From Caulobacter sp. (GTDB lineage: Bacteria; Pseudomonadota; Alphaproteobacteria; Caulobacterales; Caulobacteraceae): 64,000 nt of DNA. The DNA lies in assembly GCA_030680355.1 (NCBI GenBank), contig JAUXVF010000029.1, positions 142,908 to 206,907 of the forward strand, in the 5' to 3' direction. This document shows, piece by piece, positions 26,426 to 35,253 of the stretch (positions are counted from its first letter, which is position 1; every line of letters begins with the position of its first letter). The position numbers and the translations under genes are program-made. The notes below the pieces were generated by a model. It did not search any database. It was not told where the DNA came from and saw only the letters and a program-made list of their open reading frames with translations.

Positions 26426-27142
26426 ATGATCGCCTCCCAACCGCCGCCGCAGGGCGCCTTTGACATCTATGGTCCGGGCCACAAGGGCCTGCGGATGGCG
26501 CACGCCAACCTGCTGATCCGCCTGGGCGCCGCGGACCTCGACGACCCGCGCGCGCTGCGGGGCCTGCTGAACCACATGCGCGAACATCTTGATCTCTGCG
26601 TCGAGCATATGCGGCACGAAGAGGTGGTGGTTCACGCCATCCTGGCCGGCCACGCCCCCGGCGCCGCCGTCGAGATCGAGGACATGCATCGCGCCCATCT
26701 CGCCAACCTGCCCGAACTGCTCGGGCTGATCGGCGAGCTGGAAGCGGCGACGCCCGCGCAACTTCGCAAGGCGGGGCGAGCTCTCTACCTGGCCTTTTCG
26801 CGCTTCGTGGCGGCGGACCTGATCCAGATGGCCCATGAGGAGGAGGAGCTGCTGCCGCTGCTCCACGCCCTCTTCGACGACGCGGAACTGGTCGCCATGA
26901 CCACGCGGATCGTGCTGTCCATGACCCCCGAGGTCGGGGCCGGCATGCTGCGGATGATCATCCCGGCGGCGCGCCACCGCGAGCGGCTTTCCCTGCTGCG
27001 GGCGGTCAAGACCGCTGCCCAGCAGGACGTGTTCGAGGCGTTGCTGCGGGAGGTGGTGCGGCCCAGCCTGGCCGACCGCGAATGGCGTCGGCTGGCGGAT
27101 GACCTTCGGGCCGCCCCTGCGTCGGACGTCAGGGCCGCCTAG
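26426..27142 (+). CDS. Hemerythrin-like domain protein
   Basis: Protein of 238 residues with a hemerythrin HHE pattern: GHKGLRMAHANLL, HMREHLDLCVEHMRHEEVVVH, DMHRAHLANL and MAHEEEELLPLLHALF. These His/Glu residues could bind a di-iron centre for O2, NO or iron sensing. The C-terminal 80 residues are helical and lack a known domain. It is monocistronic, 120 bp behind hemF, and overlaps the cca stop by 4 bases at its 3' end. I found no convincing FNR box upstream. Confidence 0.78.
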   Translation: MIASQPPPQGAFDIYGPGHKGLRMAHANLLIRLGAADLDDPRALRGLLNHMREHLDLCVEHMRHEEVVVHAILAGHAPGAAVEIEDMHRAHLANLPELLGLIGELEAATPAQLRKAGRALYLAFSRFVAADLIQMAHEEEELLPLLHALFDDAELVAMTTRIVLSMTPEVGAGMLRMIIPAARHRERLSLLRAVKTAAQQDVFEALLREVVRPSLADREWRRLADDLRAAPASDVRAA

Positions 27143-28401
27143 TAGACCATGCCCTGGACAACAGCCTTGAGCCGCTCGACGGCCGCCAGCTTGTCGTCGA
27201 TGAAATCCAGGTCGACCCACCAGTCCTCGACCTCACGCATGACCTGACCGACCAGCGGCCCCTTGGGCACGCCGGCGGCGATGACCTCCTCCCCGGTCAA
27301 GGGGAAGGCGGGCGGGGTCCAGGTTTCGGCCAGCGGCAGCAGCGACCGCCACTGGGTCCCCGCCGCCGGCCGGTCGGAGGCGGCCCAGGCCAGCCGCACC
27401 CGGTCGGTGAAGGTGCGCACGCCCAGACGGTAGACCGCTCGGCGGGTCTCGCGCGGGCTCATCCAGGAGACGATGCGCGGCTCGCGGCCGGCGGCGGCGA
27501 TCAGGCGGTCCTTGAGGCTGTTGGACAGCCGCAGGCGCTCGGCGGTGTCCTGGGCGACCTTGGCGTCGTCGGGCAACAGGCTGGCCAGACGCAACTCGGC
27601 GTCCAGCTCGAACAGCTGGTCGGTCTCGATGGTCACCAGGTTCTCGAACCGGGTCAGGGCCTTGACCTGGGGCAGCACGGCCGAGAGCACGCTGGTCGCG
27701 GCCATCAGCCGCAGGGCGGCGCGGGGATCGGGCGCGGCCAGCAGCTTGAGCAGCTCCTTCTGGGTCCGCTCGGCGGCCCGGCCCGACAGCATGCCCTTGA
27801 GCGCCTTGCAGGCGGCCAGGGCCGTCGGGTCCGCCTCGCCCCGGCCGTACCAGGCCTGGAAGCGGAAGAATCGCAGGATGCGCAGATAGTCCTCACGGAT
27901 CCGGGTCATGGCGTCGCCGACAAAGACGATTCGCCCGGCCCGGGCGTCGGCCACGCCTTCGCCGGTCGGGTCGTAGATGCGCCCCTCGGCGTCGGCGTAG
28001 AGGGCGTTCAGTCGGAAATCGCGGCGGACCGCGTCCTCCTCCCAGTTCTGGGTGAAGGCCACGGCGGCGCGACGGCCGTCAGTGGTGACGTCCCGGCGCA
28101 GGGTGGTGATCTCATAGGGCCGACCCGCGGAAATGGCCGTCACCGTGCCGTGGTCGACGCCGGTGGGCAGGGCCTTGAGCCCGGCTGCCTCCAGGGCCTC
28201 GGTGACCTGGTCGGGGGTCAGGGTGGTGGCGATGTCGATATCGTCGACCGGCTGGTTCAGCAGGCTGTTGCGGATCGCGCCGCCGACAAAGCGGGCGCAG
28301 CCGGCGTAGCCGCGCGCCTCAAGCGCGTCCATGACCGCGCGGGTCGAGGCCAGCTCCATCCAGGGGCGAACGCCGATAGTTTCATTTGATGCCATAGTCA
28401 T
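27139..28401 (-). CDS. cca: CCA tRNA nucleotidyltransferase
   Basis: Adds or repairs the 3' CCA of tRNAs. The 420 residues have the nucleotidyltransferase head with FVGGAIRNSLLNQPVDDIDIAT (GG-R and DxD motifs at about 40-60), then YEITTLRRDV, RRDFRLNALY and the RIREDYLRILRFFRF motif, all class II. A poly(A) polymerase is the alternative, but alphaproteobacterial genes of this length after a nudix gene are normally cca. Starts at 28401 or 28395 are equivalent. Confidence 0.9.
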   Translation of the reverse strand: MTMASNETIGVRPWMELASTRAVMDALEARGYAGCARFVGGAIRNSLLNQPVDDIDIATTLTPDQVTEALEAAGLKALPTGVDHGTVTAISAGRPYEITTLRRDVTTDGRRAAVAFTQNWEEDAVRRDFRLNALYADAEGRIYDPTGEGVADARAGRIVFVGDAMTRIREDYLRILRFFRFQAWYGRGEADPTALAACKALKGMLSGRAAERTQKELLKLLAAPDPRAALRLMAATSVLSAVLPQVKALTRFENLVTIETDQLFELDAELRLASLLPDDAKVAQDTAERLRLSNSLKDRLIAAAGREPRIVSWMSPRETRRAVYRLGVRTFTDRVRLAWAASDRPAAGTQWRSLLPLAETWTPPAFPLTGEEVIAAGVPKGPLVGQVMREVEDWWVDLDFIDDKLAAVERLKAVVQGMVY

Positions 28402-28445
28402 GCGCTTAAGGCGCCCGCCCGCCCGTGCAAAGGGGGGCCGTGGCG

Positions 28446-29093
28446 TCAGCCGAGAGCGGCGCCGTACAGCCGGTCATAGAGAGAGCGCAGCATCCCCGCC
28501 GTCGCCCCCCAGATCAGCTGGTTTTCCCAGCTCATGGCGTAGAAATGTCGCTTCTGGCCGTCGGGCATGTCGTACTGCCGACGCTCGTGGTTGGTCGGGT
28601 CCATCAGGAAGCCGAACGGCGTCTCGAAGATCTCGGCCACCTCGGCGGCGTTGGGCGTCATCGGCAGGTCCGGGGCGACGAAACCGACCACCGGCGTGAT
28701 CAGATAGCCGGTGCCGGTGCGGTAGGGCGTCAGCAGACCGGCGAGGGTGACATGGCTGCGGTGCAGACCCACCTCCTCCTCTGTCTCCCGCAGGGCCGCC
28801 TCGCAAACCGTCTCGCCGGGATCCATGCGGCCGCCCGGAAAAGCTACCTGGCCGGAGTGTCGCCGCATGGTGTCGGACCGCCGGGTGAGCAGCACCGACA
28901 GGCCGGCTTCGCGCTCAACCAGGGCCACCAGCACCGCGGCCGGAGTCGGCGCGGTGTCCGGAACCGGACCCATGTCCGGGTTCATGTCGAAGTCCGACTG
29001 GTGAGGACGACCCAGGTTGGCGCTCTCATCGAAAGGGTCGAGGTGGCGCGCGATCCAGTCCCGAAGCTCGGCGGGCGAGGCTTTCGGGTTCAC
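28446..29093 (-). CDS. Nudix hydrolase, CoA pyrophosphatase type
   Basis: Protein of 215 residues. The Nudix box is intact (GGRMDPGET ... RETEEEVGL, about 91-113), preceded by SGQVAFPGG, the UPF0035/CoA-pyrophosphatase (NudL) signature. It probably hydrolyses CoA or acyl-CoA. The start overlaps the DUF1285 stop (ATGA), and cca follows 44 bp later, giving the operon DUF1285-nudix-cca that is widespread in alphaproteobacteria. Confidence 0.9.
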   Translation of the reverse strand: MNPKASPAELRDWIARHLDPFDESANLGRPHQSDFDMNPDMGPVPDTAPTPAAVLVALVEREAGLSVLLTRRSDTMRRHSGQVAFPGGRMDPGETVCEAALRETEEEVGLHRSHVTLAGLLTPYRTGTGYLITPVVGFVAPDLPMTPNAAEVAEIFETPFGFLMDPTNHERRQYDMPDGQKRHFYAMSWENQLIWGATAGMLRSLYDRLYGAALG

Positions 29094-29662
29094 GGGCGGT
29101 GCGCCCCGGCCGGCCCCACCGGGAACCAGGCTCCGTTCGAGGCGACGCCCAGGGTGGGCCCCTCGGGCGTCTCCCGCTCGACGGCCATCTCGGCCAGTTC
29201 ATAGAAGACCGGCCGGGCGATCAGGGCCTCCAGACCGCGGCGGACATGGACATAGGGCCGGGGCTCGCCGGTCGCCGGGTCCATCGCCACCCGGATGGCG
29301 TTGTCGGGCCCGGCCTCGACCGTATCGCCGACATTGGTCAGGAAGCGCAGGGCCTCGCCCTCTCGGTCGACGCGGACGGCGATGAAGGGCGCGTCCTCGA
29401 CCTCGATCTTCATCTTTTCGACAGGGGTGACCAGATGGAAGCCGTCGGGATCCTTGCGCAGCACGGTCGAAAACAGCCGCACCAAGGCCTCGCGCCCGAT
29501 CGGGGTGCCCTCATGGAACCAGACGCCGTCCTTGCGGATGCGGATGTCGATCTCGCCGCAATGTTCGGGATGCCACAGGTGCACGGGCGGCAGGCCGCGG
29601 CCGGGCGCCTGTTTGGCGGCGGCGATAACGGTGTCGAGAGAAGAGGGGGATTCGCGGGTCAC
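29090..29662 (-). CDS. DUF1285 family protein
   Basis: Protein of 190 residues of unknown function in the DUF1285 family. Recognisable stretches are LWHPEHCGEIDIRI, GVWFHEGTPIGREALVRLFSTV, LVTPVEKMKIEV and DAPFIAV. GTG at 29662 is used, since the family begins near TRESPSSLD; another GTG at 29692 would add ten basic residues. It is translationally coupled to the nudix gene by a 4-base overlap. No signal or membrane segment. Confidence 0.85.
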   Translation of the reverse strand: MTRESPSSLDTVIAAAKQAPGRGLPPVHLWHPEHCGEIDIRIRKDGVWFHEGTPIGREALVRLFSTVLRKDPDGFHLVTPVEKMKIEVEDAPFIAVRVDREGEALRFLTNVGDTVEAGPDNAIRVAMDPATGEPRPYVHVRRGLEALIARPVFYELAEMAVERETPEGPTLGVASNGAWFPVGPAGAHRP

Positions 29663-29851
29663 GCCCCTAATGTAAGCTCGGCGGGCGCGCACGGAAGCCC
29701 CTTACCGCCACGCCCGGCCAAACGGGGCGCAGGGTGAGACCAAAAGGACGCCTTCCAAATTCGTGACGCCCATGTCACTTTTGGGGCCTCCGTCCGGATG
29801 GGGCTCTGGATTGGCTCGTCCGTTCGACTGACGCCGGGAGAAGTCACAGGC

Positions 29852-30046
29852 ATGCAATCGTTTCTGGGCGCCCTGTTCAAGGCCATGCCGCTGATCTTCG
29901 GCCTGGGCTTCATGGCGCCGCTGATCGGCCAGAGTCTCGCCCTGACCGGCTGGCCCATGCCGGGCGGGATCGCGCCCATCTGGATCGGCCTGGCCATCGG
30001 CGCGGTCTGGGGCGGCGTCGCCACCCGCACGGGGCGCTGGCTGTGA
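29852..30046 (+). CDS. Small two-helix membrane protein
   Basis: Protein of 64 residues with two hydrophobic segments (about 9-30 and 37-55; MPLIFGLGFMAPLIGQ and APIWIGLAIGAVWGGVA) and a basic end (TRTGRWL). ATG at 29852 is preferred because upstream codons are not membrane-like. Its stop overlaps the GTG of the desaturase gene (GTGA), which argues that it is real and cotranslated. I know no named family; a partner or membrane chaperone for the desaturase is possible. Confidence 0.65.
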   Translation: MQSFLGALFKAMPLIFGLGFMAPLIGQSLALTGWPMPGGIAPIWIGLAIGAVWGGVATRTGRWL

Positions 30047-30936
30047 GCGCCGCCCTGCCCGATGTCGCGACACTGCGCGACATGGATTCCAAGGCGCTCA
30101 ACCAACTGGAAAAATCGGTCGCCGACACCTTCATGGGCGGCGTGCCCTGGGGATCGGTCGCCTGGGGCCTGGGCAATCTGGTCGTCTGGCTGTCGCTCTG
30201 GCCGCTGACCCTGAGCGGCCTGCTGCCCCTTTGGGCCGCCTTCCCGATCGCCACCCTCTGCGTGATGCTGTCCTACCTGCCGTCGCACGAGGCTCAGCAC
30301 CGCATCATCGCCCGCGAAGGCGAGCCGTTGTTCTGGCTCAACGAACTGGTCGGCCATCTCTCGACCATCCCGCTGGTGCTGCCCTACGGGGTCGCCCGAC
30401 TGACCCACTACGAACACCACAAACACACCAACGACCCGGCGCTCGATCCGGATGCCGCCACCAAGGCCGACGGCCCCTGGCACTCGATCGTCAAGAGCAT
30501 CGCCCGGCGCCAGCCCGGATCGAAGGACCAGGCGTCCTACGGCGAATGCCTGACCCGCCTGGGCACGCCCGAGGCCAGGGCCGCCGGCGTCCAGGCCCTG
30601 ATCGCCCAGCTGACCTATCTGACCATCCTGTTCGCCATGGCCTGGACCGGCCATGCCATCGAGGCCGCGCTGCTCTGGTGGCTGCCGCGCCACATCGCCA
30701 TGACCTACATTCAGTTCTATCTCAGCTGGGCGCCGCACCATCCGGGAACGGGTAAGGGCCGCTACCGCGACACCCGCGCCTTCCGCAGCGCGGTGGGCAA
30801 CATCGGCTCGATGGGGATGCAGTTCCACATCGTCCATCACCTCTATCCGCGCATCCCGCTGATGCGGACGCCGGCGGCCTATTGGGCCTTGCGGCCGATC
30901 CTCGAGGCGCGCGGCTGTGATCTGGAGCGGCTCTAG
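30043..30936 (+). CDS. Fatty acid desaturase family membrane protein
   Basis: Membrane di-iron protein of 297 residues in the fatty acid desaturase/beta-carotene hydroxylase superfamily. The three His boxes are His82-EAQ-His86, His122-YE-HHKH (122-128) and His262-IV-HH (262-266). Hydrophobic segments lie between them. It starts with GTG overlapping the small membrane gene. The substrate could be a fatty acyl chain or a carotenoid; no crt genes are in the window. It converges on the GNAT gene with a 4-base overlap. Confidence 0.83.
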   Translation: MSAALPDVATLRDMDSKALNQLEKSVADTFMGGVPWGSVAWGLGNLVVWLSLWPLTLSGLLPLWAAFPIATLCVMLSYLPSHEAQHRIIAREGEPLFWLNELVGHLSTIPLVLPYGVARLTHYEHHKHTNDPALDPDAATKADGPWHSIVKSIARRQPGSKDQASYGECLTRLGTPEARAAGVQALIAQLTYLTILFAMAWTGHAIEAALLWWLPRHIAMTYIQFYLSWAPHHPGTGKGRYRDTRAFRSAVGNIGSMGMQFHIVHHLYPRIPLMRTPAAYWALRPILEARGCDLERL

Positions 30937-31427
30937 CCGCCCGAGGTCACCGGCCCCGCCAGCCCGTCCGCACCGCCCTCGCGCAGGGCCTTGAGCAGCA
31001 CCCGCCGTTGATCCACCGGCCCGGGCATCCTCACCCCGGCCGCCGGCGCGGCGTCGAACCCGACTCGGCCGAAATAGGGCGCGTCGCCGACCAGCAGCAC
31101 AGCGCGCCAGGCGGCCCCGGCCGCCGCGGCGCAGGCCATCTCGACCAGGGTCTGGCCGATGCGGTGTTTGCGCTGCTCGGCCTCGACGGCGATGGGCCCC
31201 AGGAAGGCCACTGGCTCGCCGCCGACGGCCACCGGCCACAGCCGCACCGAGCCGACCAGGGTCTCGCCCTCCCAGGCGGTGAACGACAGGTCCGCCATCA
31301 CGGTGTTGCTCTCGCGCAGCCGGTCGGCGGCCTTGGCGTAGCGGCCCGGGCCGAAGGCGCGGTCGATCAGGGCCGCGACAAGGGGCGCGTCGTCAGGACG
31401 CTCGGAGCGATAGGAAATCTGGGTCAT
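30933..31427 (-). CDS. GNAT family N-acetyltransferase
   Basis: Protein of 164 residues with a GNAT fold similar to the YhbS group: FLGPIAVEAEQRKHRIGQTLVEMA holds the acetyl-CoA loop (Q/R-x-x-G-x-G/A), and LLVGDAPYFGRVGFDAAPAAGVRMPGPV is typical of YhbS-like proteins. Acceptor unknown. It converges on the desaturase gene. The 207-bp region upstream, up to the MFS gene, holds no gene I can recognise. Confidence 0.82.
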   Translation of the reverse strand: MTQISYRSERPDDAPLVAALIDRAFGPGRYAKAADRLRESNTVMADLSFTAWEGETLVGSVRLWPVAVGGEPVAFLGPIAVEAEQRKHRIGQTLVEMACAAAAGAAWRAVLLVGDAPYFGRVGFDAAPAAGVRMPGPVDQRRVLLKALREGGADGLAGPVTSGG

Positions 31428-31634
31428 GTCAGCCTGGGGAAGACGAGGAATCGGACCCCGAGCCTCTTGGCCGGGGTGGTCAGACGCGCTCGGCGGCGCG
31501 GCGGTTCGTTCGTCGGAGGCTGCGCATCACGCCCTCGCCCATCCCGTCATCAAGGGGGCGGCAAATAGGGCCGTCGCCGGGCCGCGTCAACGCCCGTTGC
31601 GCGACCGCCCGGCGCGAGCGAATGTGCGTCGCCC

Positions 31635-32885
31635 ATGTCAGACTCCCCCGAACCCGATTCCTCCCTGCGCGCCCTGCTCGGCCAGCGCGATTTCGTGCTG
31701 TTCTGGCTGTCGCGCTGGACGGCGGTGCTCGGCGTCCAGGTGCAGAGCGTGGCCCTGGGCTGGCATGTCTACGATCTGGCCCGCGAGACCATGGACGTGA
31801 AGCGGGCCGCCTTCATGGTCAGCATGATCGGTCTGGTCTCCTTCGTGCCGGTGCTGCTGCTGGCCCTGCCCGCCGGCGAGACCGCCGACCGGCACAACCG
31901 GCGCGGCATCCTGCTGCTCTGCTACGCCGCCGAGATCGCCATCGCCGCCCTGCTGGCCGTGGCCGCCTTCGCCGGCTGGGCCTCGATCCCCATGCTGCTG
32001 ATGACGGCGGCGGCGTTCGGCGCGGCGCGGGCCTTCTTCGCTCCCGCCAACACAGCGCTGGGGCCGATGCTGGTGCCCCGCGCCCTGCTGCCCCGCGCCA
32101 TCGCCTGGCAGTCGCTGGCCTGGCAGACCGCCTCGATCGGCGGCCCGGCCCTGGGCGGCATCCTGGTCGCCATCTCGCCGGGCCTCTCCTATTCGGTGGC
32201 CGTGGCCTTCTATCTGATCGCCGCCGCGACGGTGCTGATGATCAAGACCAACGCCCAGCCCCAGGTTCAGCCCGGCTCGCGCTGGGACCTGATGAAGGAG
32301 GGTCTGGCCTATGTCTGGAACAACAAGATCGTTTTCGGGGCCATCTCCCTGGACCTGTTCGCGGTGATCCTGGGCGGGGCCACGGCCCTGCTGCCGGTCT
32401 TCGCCAGAGACGTGCTGCATGTGGGCGCCGAGGGCTTCGGCCTGCTGCGCGCCGGACCGGCCATCGGGGCGGCGGCGGTCGCCATCTGGCTGGCCAGCAA
32501 TCCGATCCGCAAGAACGCCGGGGCCATCATGTTCGCCTCCGTGGCCCTGTTCGGGATCGGCACCATCGTCTTTGGCCTGTCGAAGCTGATGTGGCTGTCG
32601 ATCGCCGCCCTGATCCTGCTCGGCGCCGCCGACATGATCAGCGTCTTTATCCGCCAGACCCTGGTCCAGCTGGTCACGCCCGACCACATGCGCGGCAGGG
32701 TGGCGACGGTCTCATCCCTGTTCATCGGCGCCTCCAACGAGCTCGGCGAATTCGAGAGCGGCGTGGTCGCCCGCTTCTTCGGCCCGGTGGCCGCCGCGGT
32801 GTTCGGCGGTGTCGGCGCCCTGATCGTGACCGGGACCTGGGCCCGGCTGTTCCCCGATCTGCGCAAGGTCGACAGACTTGCGTAA
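31635..32885 (+). CDS. MFS transporter (EntS/MFS_3-like)
   Basis: Twelve-helix major facilitator of 416 residues. The first helix region FVLFWLSRWTAVLGVQVQSVALGWHVYDL and the A-like motif ALPAGETADRHNRRGIL place it near the MFS_3/EntS exporters. DHMRGRVATVSSLFIGASNELGEFESG in the C-half is also typical. The direction is probably export; the substrate is unknown. It is not obviously in an operon with its neighbours. Confidence 0.87.
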   Translation: MSDSPEPDSSLRALLGQRDFVLFWLSRWTAVLGVQVQSVALGWHVYDLARETMDVKRAAFMVSMIGLVSFVPVLLLALPAGETADRHNRRGILLLCYAAEIAIAALLAVAAFAGWASIPMLLMTAAAFGAARAFFAPANTALGPMLVPRALLPRAIAWQSLAWQTASIGGPALGGILVAISPGLSYSVAVAFYLIAAATVLMIKTNAQPQVQPGSRWDLMKEGLAYVWNNKIVFGAISLDLFAVILGGATALLPVFARDVLHVGAEGFGLLRAGPAIGAAAVAIWLASNPIRKNAGAIMFASVALFGIGTIVFGLSKLMWLSIAALILLGAADMISVFIRQTLVQLVTPDHMRGRVATVSSLFIGASNELGEFESGVVARFFGPVAAAVFGGVGALIVTGTWARLFPDLRKVDRLA

Positions 32886-32945
32886 CGCAGCGTCCGGCGC
32901 TTAGACCGCTTCAACTGCGCAAAAAATTTCCAAAGGAGAGCCATC

Positions 32946-33863
32946 ATGGGCGTGCTTGAAGGCAAGGTTGTTCTGGTCACCGGCGCCGCGGGCGGCATCG
33001 GCAAGGAGTGCGCCCTCCTGGCGGCGCGCGAAGGCGCCAAGGTCGTGGTCAACGATCTGGGCGGCAGCGTTTCCGGCGGCGACGAGGGCGACGCCGGCCC
33101 GGCCCAGAAGACGGCCAACGAGATCAAGGCCGCCGGCGGCGAGGCCGTGGCCAACTCCGAGAGCGTCACCTCGATGGCCTCGGTCAAGGGCATGGTCCAG
33201 CAGGCCATGGACACCTACGGCGGCCTGCACGCCATCATCAATCCGGCCGGCATCCTGCGCGACGGCATGTTCCACAAAATGACCGACGAGGACTGGGACC
33301 AGGTCATCGAGGTCCATCTGCGCGGCGCCTACAATGTCTCCCGCGCCTCGGTCGAACATTTCCGCGGTCAGCAGGAAGGCTCCTACGTCCACTTCACCTC
33401 GACCAGCGGCCTGATCGGCAACATCGGCCAGGCCAACTACGCCGCCGCCAAACTGGGCGTCATGGGCCTCTCGCGCATCCTGGCCATGGAAGGAGCGATG
33501 AAGAACGTCCGCTCCAACATCATCGCCCCCTTCGCCTGGACCCGGATGATCGCCTCCATCCCGATCAAGGACGAGGCCTCGGCCCAGCGCGTTGAGCGGA
33601 TGAAAAACTCGATGCGCGCCGACCAGGTCGCCCAGCTGGCCATCGCGCTGGCCTCGCCGGAAGCCAAGGACGTCACCGGCCAGATCTTCGGCGTGCGCGG
33701 CAACGAGGTGGTGCTGTTCGACCAGCCCCGTCCCATCCGCTCGATGGCCAAGGTCGAGGGCTGGGACCCCCGCTCCCTGCTCGACGTCGCCCTGCCGGCG
33801 ATGAAGAACAGCTTCTTCGACGCGGGCGCCTCGGCCTCCGTGTTCCCCTACGACCCGATCTAG
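32946..33863 (+). CDS. SDR, MFE-2-like 3-hydroxyacyl-CoA dehydrogenase
   Basis: Short-chain dehydrogenase of 305 residues resembling the dehydrogenase part of peroxisomal multifunctional enzyme type 2. The NAD motif is TGAAGGIGKE (about 13-22). The GILRDGMFHKMTDEDWD and VHLRGAYNVSRA stretches are MFE-2-like, and the catalytic Ser (STSG) and YxxxK (ANYAAAK) are present. The usual NNAG is NPAG here. A ribosome site AAAGGAG precedes the ATG. A thiolase follows 107 bp downstream, supporting a beta-oxidation role. Confidence 0.82.
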   Translation: MGVLEGKVVLVTGAAGGIGKECALLAAREGAKVVVNDLGGSVSGGDEGDAGPAQKTANEIKAAGGEAVANSESVTSMASVKGMVQQAMDTYGGLHAIINPAGILRDGMFHKMTDEDWDQVIEVHLRGAYNVSRASVEHFRGQQEGSYVHFTSTSGLIGNIGQANYAAAKLGVMGLSRILAMEGAMKNVRSNIIAPFAWTRMIASIPIKDEASAQRVERMKNSMRADQVAQLAIALASPEAKDVTGQIFGVRGNEVVLFDQPRPIRSMAKVEGWDPRSLLDVALPAMKNSFFDAGASASVFPYDPI

Positions 33864-33867
33864 AACC

Positions 33868-33954
33868 CTGTCATCCCGGACGGCCAGCGGCCGATCCGGG
33901 ACCCAGAGCCCATTGCACGAAAGACTGGGTCCCGGCGCAAGGCCGGGATGACAG
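33868..33954. repeat. REP-like nested palindrome (GTCATCCCGG family)
   Basis: Outer arms CTGTCATCCCGG (33868-33879) and CCGGGATGACAG (33943-33954) and inner arms CCGGGACCCAG (33896-33906) and CTGGGTCCCGG (33925-33935) form a two-stem cruciform of 87 bp. It lies between the SDR and thiolase genes and could modulate read-through. A piece of similar sequence occurs near 7580. Confidence 0.75.
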
Positions 33955-33970
33955 TTCGAGAGGATATCCC

Positions 33971-35167
33971 ATGCGTCGCGCCGCCATCGTCACCCCCATC
34001 CGCACCGCCGTCGGCAAGTTCCAGGGCGGGCTCTCGAGCATGACCGCGGGCGATCTGGGGGCGGTGATCCTGCGGGCCCTGGTCGAGCGGACCAGGATCG
34101 ACCCCGGGCGCATTGACGATGTCATCTTCGCCCAGGGCTACGGCAACGGCGAAGCGCCCTGCATCGCCCGCTGGTCGGCCCTGGCCGCCGACCTGCCGCT
34201 CAGCGTCCCCGGCTACCAGCTCGACCGCCGTTGCGGCAGCGGCCTGCAGGCGGTGATCGACGCGGCGATGATGGTCCAGACCGGCGCCGCCGACGTGGTC
34301 GTGGCCGGCGGCGTCGAGAGCATGAGCAACGTCGAATACTATTCCACCGACATGCGAAGCGGCGCCCGTATGGGATCCTCGACGATGCACGACCGCCTGA
34401 CCCGCGGCCGGGTGATGAGCCAGCCGGTCAGCCGCTTCGGCGTGATCAGCGGCATGATCGAGACCGCCGACAACCTGGCCCGCGACTACGACATCAGCCG
34501 CGAGCAGAGCGACGAATACGCGGTGATGAGTCACCAGCGAGCGACCAAGGCTTGGGCCGACGGCAAGTTCGACGATGAGCTGGTCAAGGTCGCCGTGCCC
34601 CAGAAGCGTGGCGACCCGGTGATCTTCGAGCGCGACGAGGGCTTCCGCCCCGACGCGACGATGGAGAGCCTCGGCAAGCTGCGCGCCCTCGAAAAGGACG
34701 GCGTGGTCACCGCCGGCAACGCCAGCCAGCAGAACGACGCCGCCGCCGCCTGCCTGGTCGTGGCCGAGGACAAACTGGCCGAGCTCAACCTCGATCCGAT
34801 GGGCTATTTCGTCAGCTGGGCCGCCGCCGGTTGCGACCCCTCCCGCATGGGCATCGGCCCGGTGCCGGCCGTCGAGCGGCTGTTCAAACGCACGGGTCTC
34901 GGCTGGAACGACATCGACCTGGTCGAGCTCAACGAAGCCTTCGCCCCCCAGGTTCTGGCCGTGCTCAAGGGCTGGGGCTGGGACGACCGCGACAAGCTGA
35001 ACGTCAACGGCAGCGGCATCTCGCTCGGCCACCCGATCGGCGCGACCGGCGGCCGCATCCTCGCCAACCTGCTGCGCGAACTGCACCGGCGTGACGGTCG
35101 CTATGGCCTGGAGACCATGTGCATCGGCGGCGGCCAGGGCATCGCGGCGGTGTTCGAGCGGGCGTGA
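33971..35167 (+). CDS. Acetyl-CoA C-acetyltransferase (thiolase)
   Basis: Thiolase of 398 residues for the last step of beta-oxidation or for acetoacetyl-CoA formation. The acyl-accepting Cys88 is in RRCGSGLQA, the His is in GHPIGATG, and the second Cys is in MCIGGGQG near the C-terminus. An AGAGGA ribosome site precedes the ATG. Substrate length is not predictable. It is probably cotranscribed with the MFE-2-like SDR despite the palindrome between them. Confidence 0.92.
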   Translation: MRRAAIVTPIRTAVGKFQGGLSSMTAGDLGAVILRALVERTRIDPGRIDDVIFAQGYGNGEAPCIARWSALAADLPLSVPGYQLDRRCGSGLQAVIDAAMMVQTGAADVVVAGGVESMSNVEYYSTDMRSGARMGSSTMHDRLTRGRVMSQPVSRFGVISGMIETADNLARDYDISREQSDEYAVMSHQRATKAWADGKFDDELVKVAVPQKRGDPVIFERDEGFRPDATMESLGKLRALEKDGVVTAGNASQQNDAAAACLVVAEDKLAELNLDPMGYFVSWAAAGCDPSRMGIGPVPAVERLFKRTGLGWNDIDLVELNEAFAPQVLAVLKGWGWDDRDKLNVNGSGISLGHPIGATGGRILANLLRELHRRDGRYGLETMCIGGGQGIAAVFERA

Positions 35168-35171
35168 TTTT

Positions 35172-35253
35172 GGGGAGTAGGGAGTAGGGGCTAGTTCGAC
35201 CGGCGCGGACGGCGACCGACGCGCCCCTACTCCCTACTCCCTAGCCCCTAACC
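35172..35253. repeat. G-rich heptad inverted repeat, copy 1
   Basis: Left arm GGGAGTAGGGAGTAGGGG (35173-35190) and right arm CCCCTACTCCCTACTCCC (35224-35241) are perfect 18-bp inverted repeats with a 33-base loop, lying between convergent thiolase and GNAT genes. The unit is 7 bp (GGGAGTA and variants). The right arm continues into the GNAT stop codon. It can act as a bidirectional terminator. A larger copy is at 59921-60058. Confidence 0.8.

Noticed and set aside
29659..31239. Long minus-strand open frame spanning DUF1285 start, the small membrane gene, the desaturase and part of GNAT.
   Set aside because: Translation lacks any family feature, while the plus-strand desaturase has all three His boxes.
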